A DNA stretch of 64,000 nt from Leisingera caerulea DSM 24564. GTDB taxonomy: Bacteria > Pseudomonadota > Alphaproteobacteria > Rhodobacterales > Rhodobacteraceae. The translations under genes and the position numbers were made by a program. Positions 17,196-27,869 of this stretch are shown one piece after another; position 1 is the first letter of the stretch; the number at the start of each line of letters is the position of its first letter. The stretch is taken from positions 3,295,217 through 3,359,216 of the forward strand of contig NZ_KI421513.1 in NCBI RefSeq assembly GCF_000473325.1, written 5' to 3'. The notes beneath the pieces are model-generated. The model did no database searches. It saw only the letters and a program-made list of their open reading frames with translations, and was not told the origin of the DNA.

Positions 17196-17663
17196 TTAAC
17201 CTTTCTTGCGGGCATGGTTGGCGGCGGCAATCCAGATCAGCGCCAGGCCAAAGGAGGCAATGGCATTCCAGCTGGCCATGGAGAGGGAAAACAGCTCCCA
17301 CGGGACCTCATCGCAGCGCACCAACGGCGCGGCCATGATCTGCTCCATCAGCTGATCGGGCGACAGCCCGCTCACCGGCCCGGAGGTGCAGGTGGAGGGG
17401 CCTTCCCACCAGCCGCGCTCAACACCGGTATGATAGACGCCGACCCCGGCAGTGGACAGCGCCGCCAGCGCCCCCAGATAAGGCAGCACCGCACTGGGAA
17501 TGATCAGTGCCAGAACGCCGATCCCGGCCGCCGCAGCATGCGGATAGCGCTGCCAGTAGCACAGTTTGCAGGGCGCCATCTCGCCAATGTACTGGAAGCC
17601 CAGCGCCCCAAGCAGCAGTGCGGCAGAGCCGGTGGCAGCGATGACAATCAATAAGCGGTGCAT
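17196..17663 (-). CDS. dsbB: Disulfide bond formation protein B
   Basis: Inner-membrane quinone reductase that reoxidises DsbA. The 155-residue protein has four hydrophobic helices. The first periplasmic Cys pair is CKLC at residues 32-35, followed by the quinone-site YWQRYPH. The second pair is Cys92 and Cys117 in the second periplasmic loop. All four redox cysteines are present, so it should be active. It lies 2 bp after the YqaA-type gene on the same strand. No dsbA is in view. Confidence 0.92.
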   Translation of the reverse strand: MHRLLIVIAATGSAALLLGALGFQYIGEMAPCKLCYWQRYPHAAAAGIGVLALIIPSAVLPYLGALAALSTAGVGVYHTGVERGWWEGPSTCTSGPVSGLSPDQLMEQIMAAPLVRCDEVPWELFSLSMASWNAIASFGLALIWIAAANHARKKG

Positions 17664-17665
17664 GA

Positions 17666-18244
17666 TCAGAGAAACCTCACCATCAGGAAGCCGCCGAACA
17701 GGACGACCATAAAGGCCGAGAAGACCAGCCCCAGGCGGCGTTCAATGAAGTCGCGGATCGGGGCCCCGAACTGCCAGAGCAGACCAGCCACGATGAAAAA
17801 ACGCAGTGCCCGCGCAAGGATAGAGGTGGCAATGAAGGTCCCAAGCGGCATGCCTGTCCAGCCCGACATGATAGTGATCACCTTGTAGGGGAACGGCGTG
17901 ATGCCGGCGCCGAGAACCGCCCAGAAGCCAAAGTCGTTGAAGCGGGCGTTGAATTCCGACATGGCGCCGCCTTTGCCCATCGCCTCCAGCACCGGCTGGC
18001 CAATGCTGTCATAGAAGAAGGCACCGATGGCATAGCCGAGCATTCCGCCTGCGACAGAGGCCGCCAAGGCCACCAGTGCAATCAGCCAGGCGCGGGACGG
18101 GCGGGCCAGGATCATCGGGATCATCAGCACGTCGGGCGGAATCGGAAATACCGAGCTTTCGACAAAGGCCACAGCGGCCAGACACCAGAGCGCCTTGGGG
18201 TGATCGGCCAAGGCCATCGTCCGGTCATATAACGGTTTCAGCAT
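17666..18244 (-). CDS. DedA/YqaA-family inner-membrane protein
   Basis: The 192-residue protein has about five membrane segments. The VTT/SNARE-associated domain is visible in ESSVFPIPPDVLMIP near residues 30-44 and GAGITPFPYKVITIMSG near 112-128. Members of this family act as undecaprenyl-phosphate or phospholipid scramblases or support membrane homeostasis, but the YqaA subgroup is uncharacterised. The start MLKPLYDR at 18244 is chosen because the upstream extension is non-hydrophobic and non-conserved in style. It is probably co-transcribed with dsbB. Confidence 0.87.
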   Translation of the reverse strand: MLKPLYDRTMALADHPKALWCLAAVAFVESSVFPIPPDVLMIPMILARPSRAWLIALVALAASVAGGMLGYAIGAFFYDSIGQPVLEAMGKGGAMSEFNARFNDFGFWAVLGAGITPFPYKVITIMSGWTGMPLGTFIATSILARALRFFIVAGLLWQFGAPIRDFIERRLGLVFSAFMVVLFGGFLMVRFL

Positions 18245-18408
18245 GCTGCGCCCTGCGTCCTCAACGGCGTTTGCAGAGGGACGTGGCACGTGCGCCGGCC
18301 TCCGTCAACCTTTGCTGCGGATGAAATTGCAACGGGGTGTGAATTCGGCGCAGAAGGGCCGTTTTGCCTCTGGACCTTGGCGGCAGGCTTGGCTAGGAAA
18401 AGGGCGTG

Positions 18409-18494
18409 GCCCAAGTGGCGGAATGGTAGACGCAGGGGATTCAAAATCCCCCGATGGCAACATCGTGAGAGTTCGAGTCTCTCCTTGGGCACCA
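18409..18494 (+). tRNA. tRNA-Leu (anticodon CAA)
   Basis: The acceptor arms GCCCAAG (18409-18415) and CTTGGGC (18484-18490) pair fully, followed by discriminator A and an encoded CCA (18492-18494). The anticodon stem GGGGA/TCCCC holds the loop TTCAAAA, giving anticodon CAA for UUG codons. The long variable arm (CGATGGCAACATCG) is the class II feature expected of leucine tRNA. Confidence 0.96.
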
Positions 18495-18611
18495 CAGATT
18501 TCCGCTAAATATCAAACACATCGGGAAAGTTCCGGAGCCAGTGCGGCAAGTTCGGTAGGGATTGCCTGCGGCGGGCGGCTCACCCCGGTTGTGCTTTGCG
18601 TCCGCGCAAAA

Positions 18612-19291
18612 TCAGCGGCTGTCTTTCAGGCCGTAATCAGCGAAGGCTGCGATCACCGCCGCCATCTCGTCTTCGCTCAGGATATGCGTTTTTCCCAAGG
18701 TCAGGCTGGTCGCATAACCCTTTGCCAGTGTTTCGAGTTCCGTCATCCTCCAGAGCGCGCGGGGAAGGCTTTCACCTGTGGCGACCGCGCCATGGTTGGC
18801 CATCAGGCAAGCACTGCGGTTCTGCAAAGCGCGGGTGATATTTTCCGACAGCTGGCGGCTGCCGAACAGGGCATAGTCCGCCACCGGCACGTCGCTGCCG
18901 CCAAAGGCCGCCACCATATAGTGGCAGGCGGGGATTGACTGCCGGTTCATCGCCAGCGCGCTGCAATAGACAGGATGAGCATGGACAACGGCGTTGACGG
19001 CAGGCTTGGCCTGCAGGATCGCCAAGTGAAACGGCCACTCGGTGGAGGGTTTCAGCTGACCCTCTGGCGCGGCACTGCCGTCCAGCGGCATACAAACCAG
19101 ATCCGCGGGGGTCATCTTTTCATAAGGCACGCCGGAGGGGGTGATCAGCATATGATCGCCCGCCCGAACGGAGATATTGCCGGATGTGCCCTGGTTGATC
19201 CCGGTGGCATTCATCTCAAGGCAGGCGTCGATCACCGCCTGCCGTAGCCCGGTGCAATCCTGGTAGGGCGGTTTCACCTCAGACGCCCCGG

Positions 19292-19295
<4 letters not shown>
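18612..19295 (-). CDS. ald2: Class II aldolase-family protein, probable 5-(methylthio)ribulose-1-phosphate / 5-deoxyribulose-1-phosphate aldolase
   Basis: The 227-residue zinc-dependent class II aldolase has metal-ligand candidates His105 and His107 (VVHAHP), His168 (ANHGAV) and Glu86 (STEWPFH). Alone it would be a fuculose-phosphate-aldolase-like protein. It overlaps mtnA by four bases, which points to the dihydroxyacetone phosphate shunt. In that shunt MtnA makes the ribulose 1-phosphate of methylthioribose or 5-deoxyribose, and Ald2 cleaves it to DHAP plus an aldehyde. The other reading, MtnB dehydratase of the full methionine salvage pathway, would need mtnC/mtnD, which are absent here. 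Confidence 0.78.
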
Positions 19296-20398
<1,103 letters not shown>

Positions 20399-20532
20399 CT
20401 GGCTGTCTCCCTAGTCCGGCGGCCATGGCGCGGCGCCGGAATCGATCCGGTTTCCGGCTCCGGCGTAGCGCTGCCTGTAAAGTTAGACAACCACCAACCC
20501 CAGCAGAATTCAATGGACCCGCAGCCGCTGGA

Positions 20533-21378
20533 TCAAAGCGAGTTGGCCGAGAAGGTGTCGCAGGTGTTGATATCCCCGCTCTCGTACCCGCGCGCAAACC
20601 AAGCCTGCCGCTGGGCGCTGGTGCCGTGCGAGAAGGTATGCGGCTGCGGCACTTGGCCCGCGTTGCGCTGCAGCGTGTCATCGCCGATCTGTTTGGCGGC
20701 GTTCATCGCTTCGCTGATGTCGCCCGGCTCCAGCGTGCCCAGCTGATCCCGGGCATAGCGCGCCCAGATGCCGGAGAAGCAATCGGCCTGCAGTTCGGTG
20801 CGCACGGAAATCGCGTTGGACTCAACCTCGCTGACCTGGGCGCGGATGCGCTGGGTCTGGCCCAGGATGCCAAGTTCGTTCTGGACATGATGGGCAACCT
20901 CATGCGCCACCACATAGGCGGCTGCGAAATCACCGCTGGCGCCCAGCCGCTGGCTGAGCGTGGTGAAAAAGGAGGTGTCGAGATAGACCTTCTCATCCAG
21001 CGGGCAATAAAACGGTCCGGTCGCGCCGGAGGCCCCGCCGCAGGGCGATTGCGTGACGCCCTTGTAAAGCACCAGAACAGCAGGATCGTAGGCCCGGCCC
21101 AGCTGCTGGTCGAAAATCGTCGACCACACATCCTCAGTATCGGCCAGGGCGACGCTGACGAATTCGGCCGCGGCCTGGTCGGCTTCGGTGACCGGCGCGG
21201 ACTGGCTGCTTTGCGGTGCCGTGCCTTGCAGCAGAGGCGTCAGGTCCACACCCAGAAAGGCGCCGACCACAATAATCAGAATCGCCCCCGCGCCGCCGAC
21301 TCCGGCGGTTCTGCCGGTGAAACCCCGGCCCCGCCGGTCCTCAATGTTGCTGCTTCCGCGGCGTCCTCTCCAACGCAT
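20533..21378 (-). CDS. ypfJ: YpfJ-type neutral zinc metallopeptidase
   Basis: The 281-residue protein has a basic cytoplasmic N-terminus (MRWRGRRGSSNIEDRRG) and one membrane helix at about 27-45. A periplasmic peptidase domain follows with HEVAH at 159-163 and a downstream Glu in TELQADCFSGIWA. Cys113 and Cys125 may form a disulfide. The family is annotated as a neutral zinc metallopeptidase (PF04228); its substrates are unknown. The ATG at 21378 is preceded by GGAGGATA, and the longer upstream frame is not plausible. Confidence 0.88.
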   Translation of the reverse strand: MRWRGRRGSSNIEDRRGRGFTGRTAGVGGAGAILIIVVGAFLGVDLTPLLQGTAPQSSQSAPVTEADQAAAEFVSVALADTEDVWSTIFDQQLGRAYDPAVLVLYKGVTQSPCGGASGATGPFYCPLDEKVYLDTSFFTTLSQRLGASGDFAAAYVVAHEVAHHVQNELGILGQTQRIRAQVSEVESNAISVRTELQADCFSGIWARYARDQLGTLEPGDISEAMNAAKQIGDDTLQRNAGQVPQPHTFSHGTSAQRQAWFARGYESGDINTCDTFSANSL

Positions 21379-21727
21379 GGTATCCTCCTGGCATTCTGGC
21401 CTGCCGGCATCTGCGGGATCAGATAGCGGCGCGGCGGCAGCTATCAACGGGGCCCGCCCGGCCGGCCTGTCCGTCGGGCTCCCGTGTTGATAACCCCTGG
21501 CCGCCGCCTGGGGTTCCCGCCTGGCGGTGATTGAGCAGCGCGCCGGGGGAAAATGGTGCGGTTGTCCGGGCCAAGCAGCAAGAGAAACGCCCAAGACGTA
21601 ACAACGGCTCTTGCGGTTAAGGTTAGCAAATTATTGAATGGAGGAAATTTCGTTTCCGCAAAAGCGGCTGCCACAGCCGTTGCTGCAATCATTCCTAATA
21701 CACTTCCAATATTCGAAAGGGCACAGC
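21379..21727. other. Intergenic region upstream of the RND efflux operon
   Basis: This 349-bp gap separates the divergent ypfJ and RND genes. No TetR- or LysR-type regulator gene is encoded in it or beside it, which is unusual for an RND operon. A+T content rises near 21615-21720. I see no clear operator palindrome or -35/-10 pair. Confidence 0.4.
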
Positions 21728-22876
21728 ATGGCACGATTTTGGACTGCAGGCCTGTCTGGTGGAACCGGTCTTGCGATGGTTGCAGCTGCAGGGCTGATGC
21801 TTGCGGGGCCTGCAGCCGCCCAGCAGGGCTCGGCGCCGAAGGTGTCGGTTGCGCCGGCTGTCGTGAAGCCGATCAAGGACACGGCCACGTTCATCGGCCG
21901 GGGCGAGGCGATTGACAAGGCCGACATCATGGCCCGTGTCAGCGGTTATCTGGAGGAGGTGCTGGTGGAAGACGGCGCCGAGGTGGAGCGGGGGGATGTG
22001 CTGTTCCGCATTGAGCGCAGCGCCTATGAAGCCGTGCTGGAAAGCCGCCGGGCGGAACTGGCGCAGGCGGAAGCCAACCTGGAGCTGGCCTCGCTGGATC
22101 TGGCCCGCAAGCAGGAACTGTTCGAGCGCGGTTCGGTGCCGGAGGCGGACCGTGACACCGCCCGCGCCAATGAGCTGGTGGCCGAAGCCCAGGTGCGGGC
22201 CGCCAAGGCTGCCATCCAGCAGGCTGAACTGGACCTGAGCTACACAGAAGTCAGCGCGCCGTTTTCCGGCCGCCTCGGCCGGGTCGAGGTCAGCATTGGC
22301 GACGTGGTAAGCCCCAGCGGCTCCCCCTTGGTGAACATCGTGCGGGAGGCTCCGGTCTATGTCTCCTTCTCGCTGAATGAAAAGCAGTTCGTCGAGATCC
22401 TGCAAGAGCTGGAGGCCAAAGGCCGCGACCGCGCAAATCCCGAAACCGCACCGGAAGTGTTCGTCGTGCTGCCGAACGGTGAAGAACTGGAGGAGAAGGG
22501 CCGGATCGCCTTTGCCGGCAACCGGGTTGACCCGGACACCGGCGCCGTCACCGTGCGGGCGAAATTCGACAACAGCAACCGGTTGATCCTCGACGGTGCT
22601 TTTCTGACCGTCGGCCTGCAGTCGCAGGAGGCCATTGACCGGATCATCATCAGTCAGGCCGCGGTTCAGCGCGATCAGCAGGGACCGTTTGTATTAGTTG
22701 TCGACGGCCAGAACCAGGTCCAGCAGCGCTATATCGTGACCGGGGATGTGCAGGGCACCGGCATTGTCGTGCTGGACGGGCTGACGCAGGGTGAAACCGT
22801 TGTGGTCCAGGGCCTGCAAAAGATCCGCCCCGGCGTCGAGGTGGACCCGGTCCCGGCGGCGCAGGCTGGAGAGTAA
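21728..22876 (+). CDS. RND efflux transporter, periplasmic adaptor subunit
   Basis: Bridges the inner-membrane pump and an outer-membrane channel. The 382-residue protein starts with a signal peptide (about 1-31, ending AAAQQ). The biotinyl-lipoyl half-motifs are at about 60-90 and 175-205 and flank an alpha-hairpin rich in Glu/Ala/Leu (RAELAQAEANLELASLDLARKQELFERG). Beta-barrel and membrane-proximal domains follow (FAGNRVDPDTGAVTVRAKF). It is MexE/AcrA-like. The start at 21728 is chosen because the signal peptide begins there. The pump gene follows after 3 bp. No outer-membrane factor gene is adjacent. Confidence 0.92.
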   Translation: MARFWTAGLSGGTGLAMVAAAGLMLAGPAAAQQGSAPKVSVAPAVVKPIKDTATFIGRGEAIDKADIMARVSGYLEEVLVEDGAEVERGDVLFRIERSAYEAVLESRRAELAQAEANLELASLDLARKQELFERGSVPEADRDTARANELVAEAQVRAAKAAIQQAELDLSYTEVSAPFSGRLGRVEVSIGDVVSPSGSPLVNIVREAPVYVSFSLNEKQFVEILQELEAKGRDRANPETAPEVFVVLPNGEELEEKGRIAFAGNRVDPDTGAVTVRAKFDNSNRLILDGAFLTVGLQSQEAIDRIIISQAAVQRDQQGPFVLVVDGQNQVQQRYIVTGDVQGTGIVVLDGLTQGETVVVQGLQKIRPGVEVDPVPAAQAGE

Positions 22877-22879
22877 GCG

Positions 22880-25800
22880 ATGTTTTCCTCTCTCTTTATC
22901 TCACGCCCTAAATTCGCAATTGTCATTTCCCTGGTTCTGACGGTCATGGGGATGATCGGTTATTTCGTTCTGCCTGTTGCACAGTTCCCGGAAATCACTC
23001 CGCCGGTGGTGAACGTCACCGCCAGCTACCCGGGCGCCAACGCGGAAACCGTTGAAAAAAGCGTCGCCGCGCCGATCGAGGCGCAGGTGAATGGGGTGGA
23101 CGGGATGCTCTATATGTCCTCAAACTCCGCCGACAACGGCAGCTATTCGCTGTCGGTGACCTTTGAGGTCGGCACCGACCCTGACATCGCCTCCGTCAAC
23201 GTGCAGAACCGGGTGGCGCAAGCGGTTGCGGCGCTGCCCGCCGAAGTCACGGCCAACGGTGTGGTGACGCAGAAAAGCTCCTCCAACATGCTGCTGGTGA
23301 CGGCGCTCACCTCACCCGAGGGGACCTATGACAGCGTGTTCCTGTCGAACTATGCCGCTATCAACATCAAGGATGCGCTGGCGAGAGTGGCCGGCGTCGG
23401 CAAGGCGGACATCCTGACAAATTTTGAATACGCCATGCGCGTCTGGCTCGACCCCAACAAGATGGCCGGTCTCGGCATTTCGCCCGGCGACGTGATCAAC
23501 GCGGTGCGGGAGCAGAATATCGAGGTCTCGGCGGGGCAGGTGGGTGCACCGCCGGTGCCCGGCGACCAGGTGTTCCAGTACACCATCAAATCCAAGGGCC
23601 GCCTGACCGAGGTCAGCGAGTTCGAGGACATCGTGATCCGCACCGGCAACGGCGGCAGCACCGTGCGGCTGAGCGATATCGCGCGGGTGGAACTGGGCGC
23701 CTCCAACTACAGCGCCTCGGGCTTTTACGATGGCGTGCCGGCCACCATCCTGGCGGTCTATCAGGCCCCTGGCGCCAATGCGCTGGCCGTTTCCGAAGCG
23801 GTGCTGGCCGAGCTGGAGAGGCTGTCGCAGGATTTCCCTGCAGACGTCGCCTATTCCGTGCCCTTCAACACCACCGATTTTGTGGAGCAATCGCTGAACG
23901 ACGTGATCACCACCCTGATGATGACCTTTGTGCTGGTGATATCGGTGGTGTTTATCTTCCTCGGCTCGCTGCGGGCGACCGTTATTCCGGCGGTGGCAAT
24001 CCCGGTGTCGCTGATCGGGACCTTTGCGTTTTTGCTGGCCCTTGGCATGTCACTCAACACCATCTCGCTGTTTGCGCTGGTGCTGGCGATCGGCATCGTG
24101 GTCGATGACGCCATCGTGGTGGTGGAGAACGTCGAACGGATCATCGCCGAGGAGGGTCTGCCCCCGGTGGAGGCCACCCGCAAGGCGATGGGTCAGATCA
24201 CCGGACCGGTTATCGCGACCACGCTGGTGCTGCTGGCGGTGTTTGTGCCGGTCACCTTCATGCCCGGGATCACCGGCAAGCTGTTCTCCCAGTTTGCCGT
24301 GACCATTTCGGTTGCGGTTGTGATCTCCTCGATCAATGCACTGACCCTGTCGCCCGCGCTTTGCGCCATGGTGCTGAAACCCCGGTCAGGCCCGCCCAAG
24401 GGGCTGCTGGCCCTGTTTGAGAACATGATCGGCGGTGTGCGCAACGGCTACCTGGGCATTGTCACGCGCCTGCTGCGCCTGCCGGTGATCGGGCTGGCGA
24501 TTATCGCGGCTTTTGCCTTCGGCACCGGATCGGTATTTACGGCGACATCAAAAGGCTTCCTCCCGTCCGAGGACAACGGGTACCTGTTTGTCGATGTGCA
24601 GCTGCCCGATGCGGCGGCCTTGGGGCGGACCGAAACGGTGACCAGCCGGATTGACGAACAGATCCGCCAGATCCCCGGCGTCCAGGGCACAGTCCTGGTC
24701 AATGGCTTCAGCCTGCTGAACGGCGCCAGCGCCAATGGCGCGATGATCATCGCCAACCTGGCTCCGTGGGATGAGCGGCAGAGCGAACCCCTGCAGCCAA
24801 ACGCTATCCTCGGCCAGATCTACGGGATCGCCAACGCCGAGGCCGCGGCCAGCATCGTTGCCTTCAACCCGCCGCCGATCTCCGGACTGGGCATGTCGGC
24901 CGGTGTAGAGATGGCGGTCCAGCAAACCGCGGGCGGCACTCCGCAGGATCTGGCTCAGTCGGTGGGATCGCTGGTCTATTCTGCCAATCAGCGGCCCGAG
25001 ATCGCCCAGTCCTACACCACCTTCCGGGCCAACGTGCCGCAGGTATTTGTCGATCTGGACCGGGAGAAGGCCAAGACGCTGAACGTGCCGATTGCCGAGG
25101 TGTTCCAGACCATGCAGACGCATCTGGGCTCTTACTATGTCAACGATTTCAACCTGTTCGGTCGCGTCTACAAGGTGATGCTGCAGGCTGAGGGCTCCTA
25201 TCGCGACAAGATCGAGGACATTGGCGGGCTTTATGTGCGGGCGCAGACCGGCGAGATGGTGCCGCTGTCGACCCTCATAGATGTGGAGAACGTGCTGGGG
25301 CCGGTGCTCCTTAAGCGGCACAATATCTTCCGCTCAGCCACTGTGACGGCAGTGCCCGGGCCCGGGCTGTCAACCGGGGATGCCATCCAGGTGATGCAGG
25401 AGGAGGCCGCCACGGCGCTGCCGCCGGGCTATGCCTTTGAGTGGACCGGCACCGCGCAGCAGCAGCTGGATTCCGCGGGGCTGGTGACGGTGATCCTGGC
25501 GATGGCGGTGCTGTTCGGCTACCTGTTCCTGGTGGCGCAATACGAAAGCTGGACCATGCCGGTTGCGATCCTCCTGTCTGTTATCGTTGCCTTGTTCGGC
25601 GCCGTCGCGGCGGTAGCCATCGCAGGCAATGACATCAACCTCTACACCCAGATCGGGATGATCATGCTGATTGGCCTTGCGTCCAAGAACGCCATCCTCA
25701 TCGTTGAATTTGCGATGGAGCAGCGCGCGGCCGGCCTAAGTATCCGGGACGCCGCGCAAGAGGCCGCCAAGCAGCGGTTCCGCGCCGTGATGATGACGGC

Positions 25801-26005
25801 GCTGTCCTTCCTGCTGGGGGTGGTGCCGCTGATGGCGGCCTCCGGCGCAGGGGCTTCCAGCCAGCGCGCCATCGGTATCGCGGTCTTTGGCGGCATGCTG
25901 GCAGCGACGGTTGTCGGGGTGATCGTGGTGCCGGTGCTTTATGCAATGATGCAAGGCATGCGCGAACGCATCAAGGGCACGCCCGCAGCCAGCCCGGCAG
26001 AATAA
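22880..26005 (+). CDS. RND efflux transporter, inner-membrane pump (HAE1 family)
   Basis: The 1041-residue proton-driven pump is of the AcrB/MexF type. It has twelve membrane segments and two large periplasmic loops. The N-terminus ([37 protein letters not shown]) is diagnostic. The proton-relay Asp pair is in the fourth helix ([15 protein letters not shown], about residue 408). The second family repeat ends with [22 protein letters not shown]. The substrate range is broad for this family and cannot be predicted. It is co-transcribed with the adaptor gene. Confidence 0.95.
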   Translation: MFSSLFISRPKFAIVISLVLTVMGMIGYFVLPVAQFPEITPPVVNVTASYPGANAETVEKSVAAPIEAQVNGVDGMLYMSSNSADNGSYSLSVTFEVGTDPDIASVNVQNRVAQAVAALPAEVTANGVVTQKSSSNMLLVTALTSPEGTYDSVFLSNYAAINIKDALARVAGVGKADILTNFEYAMRVWLDPNKMAGLGISPGDVINAVREQNIEVSAGQVGAPPVPGDQVFQYTIKSKGRLTEVSEFEDIVIRTGNGGSTVRLSDIARVELGASNYSASGFYDGVPATILAVYQAPGANALAVSEAVLAELERLSQDFPADVAYSVPFNTTDFVEQSLNDVITTLMMTFVLVISVVFIFLGSLRATVIPAVAIPVSLIGTFAFLLALGMSLNTISLFALVLAIGIVVDDAIVVVENVERIIAEEGLPPVEATRKAMGQITGPVIATTLVLLAVFVPVTFMPGITGKLFSQFAVTISVAVVISSINALTLSPALCAMVLKPRSGPPKGLLALFENMIGGVRNGYLGIVTRLLRLPVIGLAIIAAFAFGTGSVFTATSKGFLPSEDNGYLFVDVQLPDAAALGRTETVTSRIDEQIRQIPGVQGTVLVNGFSLLNGASANGAMIIANLAPWDERQSEPLQPNAILGQIYGIANAEAAASIVAFNPPPISGLGMSAGVEMAVQQTAGGTPQDLAQSVGSLVYSANQRPEIAQSYTTFRANVPQVFVDLDREKAKTLNVPIAEVFQTMQTHLGSYYVNDFNLFGRVYKVMLQAEGSYRDKIEDIGGLYVRAQTGEMVPLSTLIDVENVLGPVLLKRHNIFRSATVTAVPGPGLSTGDAIQVMQEEAATALPPGYAFEWTGTAQQQLDSAGLVTVILAMAVLFGYLFLVAQYESWTMPVAILLSVIVALFGAVAAVAIAGNDINLYTQIGMIMLIGLASKNAILIVEFAMEQRAAGLSIRDAAQEAAKQRFRAVMMTALSFLLGVVPLMAASGAGASSQRAIGIAVFGGMLAATVVGVIVVPVLYAMMQGMRERIKGTPAASPAE

Positions 26006-26075
26006 CGATGCGGCCCCCGCGAGCCTGCGGGCTGGCGGGGCCGTCCGTGCGTGCCGAAGCTTGGATGCAGCGTAT

Positions 26076-26387
26076 TCAGCCCTGGCGTGCCCGCAGGCCG
26101 CGTTCATGGGCCGCCGACAGGATCAGATCCCATTTCCGCGGCGTGCAGCGGAACTCCGGTTCCACATCGCAGGTCAGCGGCGCACTGGTCTCCTGCGGTA
26201 TCTTGCGGGCCTCGGCGGAGACGCAGCGCTCCAAAGCCCAGAAATCCGTCAGCGACGGGTTGTCGTGAATTACTTGGCTCAGCAGCATTGCCGCAAGCTC
26301 CCTGACTTCCTGCCCGCAGTTTCGGTTCTTGAACCGCGGATCAATTTTTGTGTGACGCTTATTAGCGCCATCTGCCGGATTTGTCAC
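26076..26387 (-). CDS. Hypothetical protein, about 103 residues
   Basis: I do not recognise a named family. The C-terminal 80 residues have real-protein composition (CGQEVRELAAMLLSQVIHDNPSLTDFWALERCVSAEARKI, then CDVEPEFRCTPRKWDLILSAAHERG), with conserved-looking Cys, Trp and Arg. No signal peptide or membrane segment is seen. A GTG at 26387, about 9 bp after GGGGGA, is the best start; longer frames reach 26468. It lies in the gap between the RND pump and the TRAP transporter, on the opposite strand to both. No function is proposed. Confidence 0.45.
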   Translation of the reverse strand: MTNPADGANKRHTKIDPRFKNRNCGQEVRELAAMLLSQVIHDNPSLTDFWALERCVSAEARKIPQETSAPLTCDVEPEFRCTPRKWDLILSAAHERGLRARQG

Positions 26388-26794
26388 CAGGGCAATCCCC
26401 CAACCAACAGCAAACAAGCGCAAAAAGCGGTGGCAGACCCCGCCCGGCACGTGACAGCCCAACCGCAATTGCCGTAGCGCAAGAATCGCCGGCCCGCAGA
26501 TTTCCCTTGCAATTAAATTCTTTGTATGCCGGTACCTGGAAGCCAGGGAAAACTGACGGGGAAATTTACCTAACTGTCGTCATGGCAGAGAAAAATGCTG
26601 TTTTCAGGGGTGCGTCAATAGATAGCACCCTTGACTTGGGAAGGTCCCGGTGAAACCCTTGCGGGCGTGCAAAAAAAATCCGCACACGCCTTGCTTGGGG
26701 GCCAAATTCTCTGGCCGTGCGATAAGCAAAACACCGCTTTCGCTAAGCCCCGGGCCGGGCTGAAAATCATAAGACAAGTGGGAGAGACTTGATC
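26388..26794. other. Upstream region of the TAXI-TRAP operon with several inverted repeats
   Basis: Three short inverted repeats occur. GGGTGC/GCACCC is at 26608-26630, GGCGTG/CACGCC lies around an A-octamer near 26663-26687, and GGCCA/TGGCC is near 26700-26717. Any could be part of an operator for the transporter. No regulator gene adjoins. No clear gene was found between 26470 and 26794. Confidence 0.4.
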
Positions 26795-27760
26795 ATGAAA
26801 CACACCAAGCTGGCGATCGGTGCTTTGGTGACCGCGGCCTTTATGGCTCCGGCAGCATCTGCGCAGGAATTCATCACCATCGGCACCGGCGGCGTGACCG
26901 GCGTGTATTATCCGACCGGCGGCGCCATTTGCCGTCTGGTGAACAAGGGCCGCAAGGAGCACGGCTTCAAGTGCGCCGTCGAATCCACCGGCGGTTCGGT
27001 CTACAACATCAACACCATCCGCGAGGGCGAGCTGCAATTCGGCGTCGCCCAGTCGGACTGGCAGTACCACGCCTACAACGGCTCCTCCAAGTTTGAGGAA
27101 GCGGGCCCGTTCGAAGGCCTGCGCGCCGTGTTCTCGGTGCATCCGGAGCCGTTCACCGTGGTGGCCCGCGCCGATGCCGGCATTTCCACCTTTGACGACC
27201 TCAAGGGCAAGCGCGTCAACATCGGCAACCCGGGCTCCGGCCAGCGCGGCACCATGGAAGTACTGATGGACGCCAAGGGCTGGGGCATGGAAGATTTCGC
27301 CCTGGCAACCGAGCTGAAGGCGGCGGAACAGTCCGCGGCGCTGTGCGACAACCAGATCGACGCGATGATCTATACCGTCGGCCACCCGTCCGGCTCCATC
27401 CAGGAAGCCACCACTGCCTGTGACTCTGTTCTGGTCACCGTGGACGGCGAAGCGGTTGAGAAACTGGTTGGCGACAACTCCTTTTACCGCACAGCCACCA
27501 TTCCCGGCGGCATGTACCGCGGCACCGACGAGGACGTGAAGACCTTTGGTGTGGGCGCGACCTTCGTGACCTCGGCAGACGTGTCCGAGGATGCGGTTTA
27601 TGCGGTCGTCAGCTCGGTATTCGAAAACTTCGAAGCCTTCCAGAAGCTGCACCCGGCCTTCGCCAACCTGAAGCCGGAAGAGATGATTGCGGACGGCCTG
27701 TCGGCTCCGCTGCATCCTGGCGCGGCCAAGTACTATAAGGAAAAAGGCTGGATCGAGTAA
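26795..27760 (+). CDS. TAXI-family TRAP transporter solute-binding protein
   Basis: Periplasmic receptor that delivers solute to the downstream TRAP permease. The 321-residue protein has a signal peptide (about 1-24, ending ASAQE). The TAXI signature follows ([21 protein letters not shown], about 25-45). Further conserved parts are [22 protein letters not shown] and [14 protein letters not shown]. Two Cys (in GGAICRLV and GFKCAVE) could form a disulfide. Ligands of TAXI proteins are mostly unknown; glutamate and other carboxylates are reported for a few. The high predicted export and the hairpin after it suggest it is made in excess over the permease. Confidence 0.93.
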   Translation: MKHTKLAIGALVTAAFMAPAASAQEFITIGTGGVTGVYYPTGGAICRLVNKGRKEHGFKCAVESTGGSVYNINTIREGELQFGVAQSDWQYHAYNGSSKFEEAGPFEGLRAVFSVHPEPFTVVARADAGISTFDDLKGKRVNIGNPGSGQRGTMEVLMDAKGWGMEDFALATELKAAEQSAALCDNQIDAMIYTVGHPSGSIQEATTACDSVLVTVDGEAVEKLVGDNSFYRTATIPGGMYRGTDEDVKTFGVGATFVTSADVSEDAVYAVVSSVFENFEAFQKLHPAFANLKPEEMIADGLSAPLHPGAAKYYKEKGWIE

Positions 27761-27777
27761 TCCGCCTGAGCACTGGG

Positions 27778-27803
27778 ACGGGGCGCATCAGCGCCCCGTT
27801 TCT
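27778..27803 (+). terminator. Partial terminator between TRAP receptor and permease
   Basis: A perfect 9-bp stem with an ATCA loop (ACGGGGCGC at 27778-27786 with 27791-27799) is followed by only a short TTC. It lies 17 bp after the receptor stop. It may attenuate read-through or protect the receptor mRNA. Confidence 0.6.
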
Positions 27804-27869
27804 GCCCCCGGATCGGGGGATGAAATTTGAGGCCGAGCCGCTCCGCGCCGGCCCTAGGGGAGATTATCC

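Noticed and set aside
17185..17199. TTAC-N7-TTAA near-CtrA site
   Set aside because: It overlaps the 3' ends of convergent genes (Lrp-type gene and dsbB), with no start nearby to control.
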